Both the position numbers and the translations under genes were made by a program. This document shows, in pieces, positions 1 to 12,300 of a DNA stretch of 64,000 bases; within the stretch, counting starts at the first letter, position 1, and every line of letters starts with the position of its first letter. The notes beneath the pieces are model-generated. The model ran no database searches. It saw only the letters and a list, made by a program, of their open reading frames with translations, and was not told the DNA's origin. The stretch is from Odontocerum albicorne (Eukaryota; Arthropoda; Insecta; Trichoptera; Odontoceridae), in contig OX463839.1 of NCBI GenBank assembly GCA_949825065.1, forward strand, positions 34,047,540 to 34,111,539. The letters are read 5' to 3'.

Positions 1-149
1 AAGAATATAATTCACACCGAGGTACAATCCTACAATTGTCTATGGCTAGAAAGATATGTCGCCACAGGCAAATAGTTTATATCTCACAATACTTATTTTT
101 CACTCATTAATTTTTCCTTTTCAACCTTATACTAATGCTGCTCTCTCAT
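1..149. other. AT-rich sequence left of the LINE
   Basis: No coding or RNA signal is seen. Because the first NAA35 exon in the window (6308) begins after a splice acceptor, this stretch and the LINE that follows probably lie in a NAA35 intron. Confidence 0.4.
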
Positions 150-161
150 AGATATATTGTT
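150..161. repeat. target-site duplication, left copy, of the I-clade LINE
   Basis: AGATATATTGTT is repeated exactly at 5979-5990 just after the (AG)n tail. Confidence 0.85.
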
Positions 162-440
162 GGTCTCTGGTCGTCGGCCCGGGAAAGTTGTAGATTGTCA
201 GTTAAAAAAAAAATACTAACTTTTTTTACACTAAATTCATATTCATTTAAATCATATAACAAATAATCGTTCATACTACCATTATTCATATACGTATTGT
301 ATTTTAACTTATATTGTGTACATATTTGTGGTTGATTTCATCGTAGATCCAAAGGTAGGTAGTTTGTTTTTTCTCTCTTCAAATTTTTTTTTCCTCGTGT
401 CGCTTTTTTTCTCTTTCTTTTTTTTTAGTACGTAGGCAAA

Positions 441-1940
441 ATGATTCCACACAAACCTCCTGATCCCAAACCACCAGATTTAAACTCTGATAGTGAGCTG
501 TTGACTGAAGAGGAAATCCCGGTCTCGTCCTTCACAGAAGTGAAAGATAAAACCAAACGAAAGAGAACGAGGAACCTAAAGCCAGGGAGCCGCCAAGAAT
601 CACCGGAAAGAAAGATAACCCCTCTTAATGTAACATCTGAAATACCTCAAACAGTCACAACTCCTACAACATCCTCACATATACCTCCTACAACCCCATC
701 TCCTCCCCAGGTAAGGGAATACGGCAAACATGACCGATCCCCTTACGTGGTACATGTACAAAAAACTTCAGAGTCAACAGGAACATCCATCAACTCAATT
801 TCCTTTGGGATGTTTCTTAAAAAAAATAAAATTCCGGACATTTCGCCAAGAAACGGCATAAAATTAATAGGCCGAAATAGATTGGCTGTAGCTTTCGATA
901 AATTCCCATCAGCTAATAATTTCCTTCAAAATGGAGCCCTTGCCGAGTATGGATTTAAATCATTTATTCCTTCTTTCATGGTCACCAAAATGGGCCTCGT
1001 AAGAGGAATCCCGGTTGAATGGAAGGAGGAGGAAATTATAGAAAACCTGGAAGTACCGGATGGCTATGGAAGAGTCCAGAAAGCCAGAAGACTTAACCGC
1101 AAAATAACCAATTCAGACGGTGTGACATGGGTCCCTACACAAACAGTGGTACTAACTTTTGACGGACAGGTCCTACCTCAGAGGGTCTATGCTTTCTACA
1201 ACTCTTTAGTGGTAGAAAAGTACTATTTCCCAACCATACAGTGCTACCAGTGCCTCCGTTTTGGACACACGAAGCAACAATGCAGATCATCTGCACGTTG
1301 CTTCAAATGTGGCCAATCTCACCTCGGTGAAACCTGCTCCGTAACGGCTCCATCATGTATTACATGCGGTGGGCGTCATACGGCAGTGGATAGATCCTGC
1401 CCGGAATTCACTAGACAAACAAATATAAAACGCCTTATGACTGACCAGAACATGTCTTACCAGGAAGCATCAAAATCCACCCCAACCTCTGTGAAATCCT
1501 TCGCCGAAGTTACAGCACACGGTGAACAAACCTCGCACCCACTTTCCCAAAATACACCATCTGCTAACCACCATAAGTCCTGGAAACCAAAAATGATAAA
1601 TGCCACCAAACCATCAGGTCCCACTTTTCGCCCTCATATCACTCCCTCGACGAAGAGGGAGATTGAGAGCCTCTTATGGCGTCCAAACACAAATCTTCTT
1701 AATGGATGTGGCCTCCCTCGAGACACTCCAATCACTACACAATCACTAGATACAAACATTTCTTCAACTCTAAATAAACTCATCTCACTCATCTCTGGTC
1801 TTTTATACAATTCTCCTCATATACCGTCCAACGTTGCCAAAGAAATATTAAACGAAACACAAAATTTAACTTACCAAATTAACACATCTGAAGAAACAGA
1901 TGCAATACAAGGAAGGTCCGGACCGACCTCCCTTAATTAA
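441..1940 (+). CDS. LINE ORF1 gag-like nucleic-acid-binding protein
   Basis: This 499-residue ORF starts at the first ATG after the leader. The N-terminal ~110 residues are Pro/Ser/Thr/Lys-rich and low in complexity. A central globular region follows. Three zinc knuckles lie at about residues 268-320: CYQCLRFGHTKQQC, CFKCGQSHLGETC and CITCGGRHTAVDRSC (C-x2-C-x3/4-H-x4/6-C). In I-group and Jockey elements such proteins coat the transposon RNA and act as chaperones in the ribonucleoprotein; that role is inferred from the family. The ORF ends with TAA at 1938-1940, nine bases before the ORF2 ATG and in the same frame. Confidence 0.9.
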   Translation: MIPHKPPDPKPPDLNSDSELLTEEEIPVSSFTEVKDKTKRKRTRNLKPGSRQESPERKITPLNVTSEIPQTVTTPTTSSHIPPTTPSPPQVREYGKHDRSPYVVHVQKTSESTGTSINSISFGMFLKKNKIPDISPRNGIKLIGRNRLAVAFDKFPSANNFLQNGALAEYGFKSFIPSFMVTKMGLVRGIPVEWKEEEIIENLEVPDGYGRVQKARRLNRKITNSDGVTWVPTQTVVLTFDGQVLPQRVYAFYNSLVVEKYYFPTIQCYQCLRFGHTKQQCRSSARCFKCGQSHLGETCSVTAPSCITCGGRHTAVDRSCPEFTRQTNIKRLMTDQNMSYQEASKSTPTSVKSFAEVTAHGEQTSHPLSQNTPSANHHKSWKPKMINATKPSGPTFRPHITPSTKREIESLLWRPNTNLLNGCGLPRDTPITTQSLDTNISSTLNKLISLISGLLYNSPHIPSNVAKEILNETQNLTYQINTSEETDAIQGRSGPTSLN

Positions 1941-1949
1941 ATATTAAAA

Positions 1950-4900
1950 ATGGCCGAAAGAAACTCTCACCTATCATCAGGTATATTGCAATGGAATAGT
2001 CGTAGCCTCCCCTCCAACAAGGCTGAATTTCTCCTGATGCTAGGTGAGTTCTGCCCATCTTTGGCCGCCGTCTCGGAGACATGGCTATCTCCGGGGGCAT
2101 TATTTAATGTTCCCGGGTACTCGTGGCTACGGGACGATAGGGCGGATGGAAGGGGTGGAGCAGCCCTTTTCATCTTATCATCCATTCCATATACGCAAGT
2201 GGTTCTGGGTTCTCGGGACGCCAGCTTCAATGCAGTCGCTGCGAGAGTCCAGAATATTACGTATATATCAGTTTATATCCCGCGCCCGTCATCCATCATC
2301 ATCTCACAACTTAGAAATATAATATCAACACTACCTCATCCCATCATCTTACTTGGGGATATGAACTCCCATCACACGCTATGGGGATCACCTAGGGCAT
2401 GTAGATTTGGAGCTGAAATTATGAATATTCTGGACGATTTTCAACTTTGCGTACTGAATAATGGATCACCCACCCGCTTAACACCCCCGAATCAAAGTTC
2501 AAGCGCAATAGATCTATCCATATGTTCAGCTACATTAGCCCCTACGCTATCGTGGAATGTAGTGCCTGATCCCCACGGGAGTGATCACCTCCCCATAATC
2601 ATTACATTTCCATCACCTCACCCCCCATTCATTAACCCCACTTGTTATAAATTTAACACCCGTAAAGCCAATTGGAACAAATTCTCCCACTCCCTCGATG
2701 CCTCAATACAACAATTAGAATGGCCGACACATAAAAATTTTCATACTCAGTATGATAAATTCGTGGAGTTGATGATCCAGGCGGCTCACTACTCGATCCC
2801 CCTTAAAAAACCTCACTTCTTTAAGCCACAGCCCCCTCCATGGTGGGATGAAGAGTGTTCAAATGCAGTTAAATCCCGGAAAAAAGTATACCAATCCTAT
2901 AAAAATAACATGACAGAGATAAACTTCCTCCTTTTTCGTAAAGTACAAGCCGTCACAAAACGCTTGCTTTCTAAGAAGAAGAAAGATGGATGGATACGGT
3001 TTTGTCACACCCTTTCGCCAGAAACTCCAATATCAACAGTGTGGGAGAATGTGAAGAAATTTAGGTCCATCTACTCAACCCGCTTACATAAAATACCAAC
3101 AGAGTGTTGGGTTCACACCTTTTTGAATAAAATTGCTCCTTCTTCATCGCCAACCCAATATGACGTGCCATATACATACTTTCTCCCCTCTCATAATCAT
3201 CCTCTAGATGCGCCCTTCACAGAAAATGAACTCAACATGGTTTTGTCCAGCCTAAAGGACTCCTCCCCAGGGCTGGATAACATCCCATATTCCTTTTTAG
3301 TGAAAACCCTACCCTACACCAGGAAATATTATCTAACACTGGTCAATTGCATTTTTAATACAGGAAAAATTCCCAAGTCCTGGAAAATATTTAAAATTAT
3401 CCCAATACCTAAAATGGGTAAAGATCTTTCAGATGGAAATTCCTATAGACCAATAGCCCTTGCATCAACTTTGGGAAAAATCACAGAACATCTTATTAAA
3501 AACCGCCTTGAATGGTTTGTAGAACACAATAAAATTCTGGATATTAATCAATTTGGTTTCCGTAAATCACGTAGTGCTATGGATAATTTAGCTATTCTCA
3601 CTACTGATATTCATTCCGCCTTTACTTATCAAAAACCACTTATAGCCGCTTTCTTAGATATTACCTCAGCTTATGACAATGTCATTTTACATATTTTAAA
3701 ACAAAAGATGTTACACAAAAAAATACCCAACAAAATCACCCACCTCATATTTAACCTTTTATCAGAACGCTCCATCTTTCTATCAGTGGAGGAGGTGTCT
3801 TTCACAAGAACCGTTTGGAGGGGTCTCCCGCAAGGATCAGTCCTTAGCCCCCTCCTTTATAACATTTATACGGCAGATCTTGCTCACCTGGTTCCCCTCA
3901 ATACCGTCGTATTACAATATGCAGATGATATCGTGGTTTACGCGTCCAATGAATCCTTTAAAATAGCAGAAAAAATATTAAACAATTCCCTCCACTCTCT
4001 CTCTAAGTGGCTCAAAAACCATGGATTAGATATTTCCCCCTCCAAAAGTTCTATTGTCGTGTTCTCGCGGAAAAGACAACTGCCTACCACTAATATTTAT
4101 ATTGACAATGCCCCTATTCTTAACCACAGTTCACACAAATTCCTCGGAATGACATTCGACTCCAGGTTATCTTGGAAAAATCACGCTGAGAACATAACAT
4201 CAACCTGCCAAAAAAACATAAATATTCTTCGCGCAGTATCAGGAGTCTGGTGGGGGGCACACCCAACCACTTTGAGACTTCTATACACCGCCCTCATCAG
4301 AAGCCACCTTGATTATGGGTCATTCTTATTGGACCCTACCTTCAAATATATCCTCCATAAACTAGACCTTATTCAATTTCAGGCCCTTCGAATTATAGTT
4401 GGAGCTATGAAATCTACGCCGACAAATGCCCTACAGGTTGAATGTGTGGACCCACCGCTCTGCTTCCGAAGACAGTTCTTAGGTACCCGATACTTCCTCA
4501 ATATATACAAAACAACATCCCACCCCCTTCTGCGTAAATTGAAATCACTTTCAGATCTCATTCCCACAAACATATTTTGGAGAAACAAAACACTCCCCCC
4601 TTTAATACAAAGTTATCGTAAATTCTCATCGTTGAATGTGGTAGTCCAAAAAACCCCTATTCCTCCTTTATACTGCACCCCGTTTCAAGCTTTAATTATA
4701 AATCCACGCATTGTTGAATCCTTTGGTATTGATAAGTCGAATTATCACGCCAATTATGATTTCATCAACCACATTAACACCCATTGGAGTGACTGGACTG
4801 TCTTCTACACAGACGCATCCAAGATTGCTAATGAGGAACATGTAGGAATAGCAATATATTGCGAAAGCTTAAATATCAAGAAAAAAATTAAACTACCCAA

Positions 4901-5657
4901 ATTTTCAACTACATTCACTGGTGAGACATTGGCAATCTTGGAAGCATTACAAACATCTTTAGAATTAAGTATCCCAAACACTTTAATTGTATCAGATTGT
5001 CTAAGTTCCCTTCAAGCAATAGGAAAGAACCCATTTCGATCCCCAAATAGTATAACACTTAATATAAGGGAAACTATATACAACCTTGAAGAGGCGGGCC
5101 TTGATGTCGCCCTGGCTTGGGTTCCTAGTCATCGAGGCATTTCGGGTAACGAAGAAGCAGATACTCTAGCTAAAGAGGCAACCTCTACAGGAAATACAGA
5201 TAAATATAATTACACATCTGCACAAGACTTATTACCTTTGGCGCGCTCTTCGATGATGGAGGAGTGGACAAATTACTGGAATGCCTCGAACCGCACTAGG
5301 GGAAAAAGATATGCGTCAATTCAACCCTACATTCCAATCAAACCCTGGTTTTCCAATTATAGAAGCACTCGGAGAGAAGCGACAACTATAAGCCGAATAC
5401 GCTTTGGACATTGCTGTTCCCCTGTCCACCTGGCCAGACTACATATAAGGAACTCTTCTTTATGTGAGTGTGGCCAGGAGGAGGGAGATCTTGAACATAT
5501 CTTCTTCTCCTGTTCTCTGAATACTTTCCCTTTGACCTTTAAAAAACAAACAAAAATATTACTCCCCGCAAATCTTCCCCACCTGTTGAGCCTCAATAAA
5601 ATTTCCATATTGAATAGCATCACTCATTTTATTAACAAAAACAAAATTAACCTGTAA
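1950..5657 (+). CDS. LINE ORF2 endonuclease / reverse transcriptase / RNase H polyprotein
   Basis: The ORF is 1235 residues without interruption. An AP-like endonuclease occupies about residues 10-230 (QWNSRS at 14, SETWL near 42, GDMNSHH at 136-142, SDHLP at 211). Reverse transcriptase occupies about 440-740, with SYRPIAL, FLDITSAYDNV, GLPQGSVLSPLLYNIY, the catalytic YADD at 657-660 and FLGMTFD. RNase H occupies about 945-1075, with catalytic Asp 955 in YTDAS, then GETLAI, VSDCLSS and WVPSHRGISGNEEAD. A C-terminal C-x-C-x7-H-x4-C finger (CECGQEEGDLEHIFFSC) closes the protein. RNase H after the RT separates this element from Jockey, CR1 and RTE and points to the I superfamily. The protein would nick target DNA and copy the LINE RNA there. 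All visible catalytic residues are present. Confidence 0.92.
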   Translation: MAERNSHLSSGILQWNSRSLPSNKAEFLLMLGEFCPSLAAVSETWLSPGALFNVPGYSWLRDDRADGRGGAALFILSSIPYTQVVLGSRDASFNAVAARVQNITYISVYIPRPSSIIISQLRNIISTLPHPIILLGDMNSHHTLWGSPRACRFGAEIMNILDDFQLCVLNNGSPTRLTPPNQSSSAIDLSICSATLAPTLSWNVVPDPHGSDHLPIIITFPSPHPPFINPTCYKFNTRKANWNKFSHSLDASIQQLEWPTHKNFHTQYDKFVELMIQAAHYSIPLKKPHFFKPQPPPWWDEECSNAVKSRKKVYQSYKNNMTEINFLLFRKVQAVTKRLLSKKKKDGWIRFCHTLSPETPISTVWENVKKFRSIYSTRLHKIPTECWVHTFLNKIAPSSSPTQYDVPYTYFLPSHNHPLDAPFTENELNMVLSSLKDSSPGLDNIPYSFLVKTLPYTRKYYLTLVNCIFNTGKIPKSWKIFKIIPIPKMGKDLSDGNSYRPIALASTLGKITEHLIKNRLEWFVEHNKILDINQFGFRKSRSAMDNLAILTTDIHSAFTYQKPLIAAFLDITSAYDNVILHILKQKMLHKKIPNKITHLIFNLLSERSIFLSVEEVSFTRTVWRGLPQGSVLSPLLYNIYTADLAHLVPLNTVVLQYADDIVVYASNESFKIAEKILNNSLHSLSKWLKNHGLDISPSKSSIVVFSRKRQLPTTNIYIDNAPILNHSSHKFLGMTFDSRLSWKNHAENITSTCQKNINILRAVSGVWWGAHPTTLRLLYTALIRSHLDYGSFLLDPTFKYILHKLDLIQFQALRIIVGAMKSTPTNALQVECVDPPLCFRRQFLGTRYFLNIYKTTSHPLLRKLKSLSDLIPTNIFWRNKTLPPLIQSYRKFSSLNVVVQKTPIPPLYCTPFQALIINPRIVESFGIDKSNYHANYDFINHINTHWSDWTVFYTDASKIANEEHVGIAIYCESLNIKKKIKLPKFSTTFTGETLAILEALQTSLELSIPNTLIVSDCLSSLQAIGKNPFRSPNSITLNIRETIYNLEEAGLDVALAWVPSHRGISGNEEADTLAKEATSTGNTDKYNYTSAQDLLPLARSSMMEEWTNYWNASNRTRGKRYASIQPYIPIKPWFSNYRSTRREATTISRIRFGHCCSPVHLARLHIRNSSLCECGQEEGDLEHIFFSCSLNTFPLTFKKQTKILLPANLPHLLSLNKISILNSITHFINKNKINL

Positions 5658-5959
5658 TAAAATATATGTATAATATATATGATAAATATCGATAGAAAAT
5701 TAAATTTAAATCATTCGCTCGCTCACATACATTTAACTATCATCTTATTGTAAATATTCATTTAGTTGTAAACTATGTACTTTAGTTGTAAAATAGTTTA
5801 ACTCCATAGTATCTCACTAGATAACAGTAGTCCTGGGCCGAGTTGCTTGATGTGGCGTGTCGCCCATATGAATGGAACTATCTAGATACTATGAAGCTGA
5901 CATCACTGGACACTGGCGTATACTCCTCCATATATAGGAGTTCACGGCCATTATTCAAA

Positions 5960-5980
5960 GAGAGAGAGAGAGAGAGAGAG
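5960..5980 (+). repeat. (AG)n microsatellite forming the LINE 3' tail
   Basis: About ten AG units sit directly between the LINE 3' UTR and the right target-site duplication, so the microsatellite is the element's tail rather than a chance repeat. Confidence 0.8.
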
Positions 5981-6307
5981 ATATATTGTTTTCGAATCTT
6001 ATTTCTTTAATTTTTTCAAGCGACATCCTAAATGTTTCTTTCATAACTTGACGCTGCCGTATACTCCTTCGTGTATTGGAGTTCACAGCCATTATTGGAG
6101 AAGTAAAATAAATGTTTCTTTATTTGTGTTTGAAAATGTTTAAATTATTAATTGTAATACATTTAATGCTTTCAGTTATAAAACAATGGTTTTTCTTATT
6201 AAATTTGTGAAATGGACCAAATCTTGTAGGCCTAGCATATATTTGAGTTGTTGCTAATTTAATCTATTGATTTTAATCTCTTGTAAATTGTTAAACATTG
6301 CTTACAG

Positions 6308-9300
6308 GTTGGAAAGTTGAAACTAGATGATCTTACTCCAGCAGAAGTGATAGGAGTTATAGATGCTACCTTCTCCTGCATTGTGTCGTGGCTTGAAGGT
6401 CATTCTTTGGCTCAGACAGTTTTTACAAATCTATACCTTCATCAGCCACAAGCTATAGGTGATAAAACCCTAAAAGCTTTCTGCATAGCGATATACAAAA
6501 TTTTAGATCTAATTAGGAAATATATAAATGTGTAAGTATTTTTTGTTCAAAATATCCATAGTATTGAAATCATTATAGAAGAGTAATAAATTGAATTTAC
6601 ACAAAAATCACTTTAAAATGGTACAGATTGTATCAAAAATCTCCTCAAGGGTTTACTAATTAATGAAACTTAATTTTTACTGTTTTATTTATGCTAATTT
6701 ATTTATGTACATATATACATACATTTATGCCCAGTGGTTCCAAAGTCATTGTTATATTTAATTTTTAAGAAAAATCACAAATTATTACTATCTTTAAAAT
6801 TGTGACTAGTTTCTGTTCTGTTTTTCAAATTTTGAAAAGTTATCTGATATGCAATGCTTACGCTCCTGTATCCTAGTGTTGATATTTATTTGTCTCATAA
6901 TATATGTACTTTGACAATTCCCTCTCATATACACAGATCTTGTAATTTATCTCATATTTTCTTGTAATTATAAATATTTTTTCCTGAATTGTTGATGTTA
7001 TAATTATGTCTAGTTTTTTCTTAGTATTTTATATGTAGTGAGTATTTTGAGGGGATGCCAGCAATATATAAAATTCTCCTACAATGGTACCTGTCACATT
7101 ATTTTATTTCTAGGTATAAACATAGGTATTAATCAGTTGTTATTCAATTGATTCTTATGCATGTTTTTTTTATTATATATTTTATTCATGACTCTTTTAT
7201 GGCAATAAATACCCTGTTGAAATTTTCTTTTCAATGGCAGCCTTCTTGCTATCAAGAAAAAACGTTTATGGGTGTAGTTAATCTTTCGTTAAAACATAAA
7301 AACTTTCGTAAAAAACATTTATGGGTGTAGTTAATCTTTGTAAATTAATCTTTCCTGTACATAAAAAAATGTTCTTTTTTCTATTATCCATGTAATAATT
7401 TTTAAGAAGTTGAATGAGATTTTTAGTCCTATTTCTATTATATTATATTTACATTAACTTTAGTCTTTTAAAGTTATTATATATTATTTCTCTTTTGAAT
7501 TTCTGTTTTTTTGTTCACTATAAAAAAATTAAAATATTTTTTTAAAAATTTAAGTGCTCAAGTATTTGAAGAAGAAGACTTTCAACCATTAGGTTATGGT
7601 TTCCGGTTGGGATCTAATCCCCAAGGGGGAGGAGCGTATGATGTTGGAGCGGAGGTCACTGAACAAAAGTGCATTTCAGGATTGAGGGAACAGGAAGATG
7701 ATTTGCATCGAAGATCTCGGAATAATCCTCAAGAGGTATGGTTTAAAGATTTTAAAAACTAATTACTTACGTATAAAACTCCATTTAGTTATAAATATAA
7801 GTAAAAAAATGCTGATAAATTATAAGTTATTTTTATGATTTTCCTTAAATAAACGAGCATTTAAAGGGTTAATCTATCTAAACAAATTTTACCTTTTCAT
7901 TTGATTACAGGGAGAAGCACTCATTGGGTTATTTGCTCGTATTAAATTCACACGAATGTTTTACCAAACATTGACATTGCTAACAAAAAGAGATCAGCAG
8001 TCGACGAATGACTGTACCAGATTATTAGCTGGCTGTAGTGAAATGATGATTATCATTAATAAAACTGTTCACAAAGGAACTCAACCAGAGGAAAATTGTA
8101 TGTACAATTGTTTTTCAGTTACTAATATTATTGAATCATCACAATTTGATTGACCACTTGTGTTATTAAATGTATACTACATAGCTGTAATAATCTACCT
8201 TTTTTCTTTCTATATTTATATAACTTATAAAAATAATTTGATAAAATCCTAAATCTCTTTAATCCTTTTGAGAAGAAAATGGTAAAGTATTGTTTAATAG
8301 TTTGGTGAAACTAGAAAATTGATAATTTTTTCATAAATTATTATTTAGCAACAAAACTTAGAGATTGTCAATGATACACAAGCAAGTTTAACACGTTCAG
8401 GGCTTAAATTATCAATTTGTCTGTTTTTTTCTATTAAGAAACTGTCTGTCAAATCATATGTTTAAAAAGGAGTAGTCCAGCTTGTGTTTGATTTAGCATG
8501 TATAAGTCACAGGCAGTGATTTAGGCAAGTAAGTCAGTTGTCTCCAGGATCTGCTATTATTGACCAGTAGGTAAAAACTCCAAAAGTCTCTTGATATCAA
8601 AATCATTAGCTTGTTATATTTATTTCCCAAATATGCACACTTCTAATTTGTCTGAAGAGACTAAAACACATAGCAATATAACAATAACATATATACATAG
8701 TTTAAAATAAAATAGTTTGATTCGACTTCTAAAATTTTATAAGACAATATTTAATTTTCACATTATGTTGGAAAATTTATTTTAAGTAAAATATATATCT
8801 TTTTAGCTGACATGCCCAATCCAATGGGATTCGAGCCATTAGTGAATCAGCGCCTTCTTCCTCCAACATTTCCTCGCTACACACGGATCAAGCCACGTGT
8901 TGAAGCTTTGCAGTATTTTGAAGATCTCATTTCAAAGCTTCGTCATGCAATGAAAATTACCTCTATTACTTCATTTCATTGTGTATTGGTGAGATATTTT
9001 TTTATTAAATTTTGATTGTAACTTAAGATAGTCTTAATAATAATTCTTCTCTGAAATTTATCATTGGAAGTATTCTTACAAAATAGTGTTTTGAGATTTT
9101 GCATTTTGCACTGTCCAAGGGAAAAAATAAAATTTTCATTAATTTGAACATCAATAACTTGTAATTGTATTTTTTGTCATTTTCTAGATCCCAAAATCAA
9201 CATTTCTTAATATATTCGAATGATAGTTAGAACAACCACGTATTTTGTAATGTTTTTTGCCATAAAGTATTTATGAATTCTAATAATTTTCTATACAAAT

Positions 9301-12300
9301 CACGGATCCACGTATTAGCTGGCCCTGGAGGCAGGACGATCAGTGTATGAATTTAGACACACACTAGCGAGTTGTCTAAATTCACAAGACTGTATCCAAA
9401 GATTCAATATCGTAAGTATAGGGAAGCCCACCGATAAAACAAGAAAACCATCCAGTGTCTGATGTAATTTTCATTTGTCTGGAAACTGAATTAAAATATT
9501 TGGTCGTAATGTAATAATAGTTGAAATAATCTGTTTACAGGATTTCTTTATGGAATTTAGTAAAGGACAACCTTGCATTTTGTCTCGATCTGCACTTCAA
9601 TTATTGTATCTGGGAGGAGCGGGCGGTGCGCCTTTAGGTTCAGGTGTACCAGAAGCTCTTAAAAAAGCTTTGAAGTCTTTTATCAGCCCTCCAGCATTTA
9701 CACCTAAATATCAAATACTCAATAACCCTCAGGTAAGCATTTTTTTTTAAATTATAGAAAGGATTGTTTATATATACCCTTTGTTCATTATTTTTGTTTC
9801 AAATCAGGAACTTATTTTACGTATTATTTATAATACTGATTTGTTCCACTGCTCCACATTCGAGTTTTAATTTATTAAAATTTTCCAATACGTATCATTT
9901 TTTCAAATTAAAGTTTATATTTTCTTCGGATGGTTTTGAGTTGTAGAAAGGGACCTTTGTTTTCTTCATAATATTAAATGCAAAATAAATTACATGTTCT
10001 TTTTTTATAAATAATTGTATTTCAGTTGTTTTTGCAGCTCAGTTAAAAATACCATACATAATTAATCTGTTCACCGCGTTAAAAATCAAATTCCACGAAT
10101 CCTGTGCGCGGCACAATTTGGGCGTTTTTTAATTTCTAAGTTTAAACATGTATTTTATTTAGAACTACCGATATTTGATTACAACACCAAGTAAACATGA
10201 CACTCAAGTAATTTTCTGATAATAAATAATAGTCATTACTCTTAAAGAGACTCATTAAATAAAGGAGATAAACTAAACATTACGTAAAATAAACAAAGGA
10301 AGCTACGATCAAAGCAATGATTCATTACACTCACCCAATCAAATGCATATATGTGTGTGCGTGTGAAGAGCACTGCACTGGGACGAGACGAATGGTACGT
10401 CCAGTATGGGCTCAAGGATATAAATTATGAAGTGTTTTTTACTTCACAAACACTATAAATCTCACTCTGTTCACACCATATTTGTTGGTCTATATTGAAA
10501 TACTTAACTCAGAATTATTTACTATTATGAAATAAAAATCAAGATTGTTTATTTTTCAATATTTCTTTTTCTCGTGGTATGCCCTGAAGCATGGTTGGAA
10601 ACACAACAGAACATTGCACTCAGAACACATAAATTTAGTCATTTTACGCAGTTCAACATTTATTTTAGTTTTAGCAGATTTTTGCACTTTGGCGTAGATG
10701 GAATGTTTATCTTTTCATGATTTAAATATTTTTTTGGTATACATCTTGTAGGGTTGCAGAAGAAGTAGTGGGGCGTTGAACTTTGTTGAGCATTACTTTT
10801 TTTGAATTTTACTCAATCAATTGCCGAATAACAGCTAGCTGAAATTCAGCCAGACTAACCGATTTAGATGTAACAAGTTTGTACAAAATATGGGCGTTCA
10901 GCAAATACAAATCTATTACATGGAAAAACACCTTCTTGTACCATTTGACGGACTTTCTCATGCAACTTAATCCACTTAGCATCATGTCCGCTTTGTTTAC
11001 CAAACCCATACCTTTGTTGTAATCGATTACGCACTTGGGTTTTTGTATGGCTTCACCGGTTGACCTGTTTACTTTTCCAGTACAATCGTCATGAAGAGTG
11101 GTAAGCATGTGCACGTCGCGCCGATCACACCATTTCAGCGCCAGCAATTTTTTATTATTAAAAGATTCCACTTCTCTCTTTTTCAATTTTTTAAAACTTG
11201 GCATGCCTTTTCGGTTTTTACGCACTGTTCCGCAAGCATTTGTTTTGTTTTCATATAATCGTTTAAAGAGTTCAGGGCTAGTGTACCAGTTATCACAAAA
11301 CAAACTGTGTCCTTTTCCGATATAATTATTTAACAGAGTTGTGACCACTGAACCAGATATACCGAGTCCCATTTCATTGACAATTTCAGTTTGAGATCCT
11401 GTATAAATAATGAAATCTAATATATATCCAGTCATCACGTCACAGAGTACAAACATTTTTATTCCAAATCTATGCCGTTTTGACGGGATATATTGTTTGA
11501 AAACCAAGCGCCCTTTGAAAGCAATTATGCTTTCATCTATGCAGAGATTCTGAAAAGGTGCGAAGGTTTCTTTAAATATTTTTCTAGTAAAATCAATCAC
11601 AATTTTTATTTTATGCAGTCTATCTGATGATTGTGATGCGTTGTCACTAAAATGTAGCATCTGTAAAATGAGCTCAAATCTGTCCCTAGACATTGTTTGC
11701 CCGAAAATAGGACGCAGCAGAAGAGGATCTGTTAACCAGTGCTCCTCAATGGTAAGATGACGATTCCTCGTCATTAACATTGTAACTGTTACAAATATGT
11801 ACATTTCGTAAATAAATGTATCATACCATCTTCTTATCTTTGATTTATCTCGAAAACTTTTATTATTAATTTCATGTTGATAAAAACTATTCGTTTCGTC
11901 AACAATTTTGCTAGTTATTTCTTCATTGAGAAAATGTTCAAAATAGTCAAGTTCGGTGGAGTTTTCAGAAAACGTAATGTCTGGATTCACTTTTGAAAAT
12001 GCGTTAAAATTATGAATAACCGGAATATGTGGACCCGAAAGCCACGAAGATGAAAACGTTTCTGTAGACGATTCGCCGCCAAATCCAACATTTTCATCAT
12101 TATTAGAATCAACATCACTAAGGTTGGAAATATTATCGTCTTCACTAACACTTGACCCGTAATTTGACCCAAGTTCACATACGTAATCGCCAATTTCTTC
12201 TTCACTTAGACCATGTTTAGCCATAATGAATATAACGTGTTAAAAATAATAAAACAGAAAATTTATTGATTTCAAATTTGAAATCAAAACACTAAAAACT

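Larger units (their letters stand above)
162..5978 (+). mobile_element. full-length I-clade non-LTR retrotransposon
   Basis: This is a 5.8-kb LINE with two intact ORFs (441-1940 and 1950-5657). It is flanked by the 12-bp direct repeat AGATATATTGTT at 150-161 and 5979-5990, the expected target-site duplication. The 5' end begins GGTCTCTGGTCGTCGGCC, followed by about 280 bp of untranslated leader. After ORF2 there is a 3' UTR of about 320 bp that ends in an (AG)n tail rather than poly(A). The domain order of CCHC gag, then endonuclease, reverse transcriptase and RNase H is that of the I group. Intact frames and an exact duplication suggest a recent insertion, and the element may still be competent. 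It lies on the same strand as NAA35, upstream of the exon at 6308. Confidence 0.9.

Noticed and set aside
1967..2322. ORFs on both strands overlapping the LINE endonuclease
   Set aside because: They are frame shadows of ORF2, which carries all the recognisable motifs.
5991..6307. An upstream NAA35 exon between the LINE and the exon at 6308
   Set aside because: No frame gives the expected residues before the [12 protein letters not shown] exon, and only intron-like AT-rich sequence leading to an acceptor is seen.
11098..11325. Plus-strand ORF within the piggyBac
   Set aside because: Antisense shadow of the transposase.
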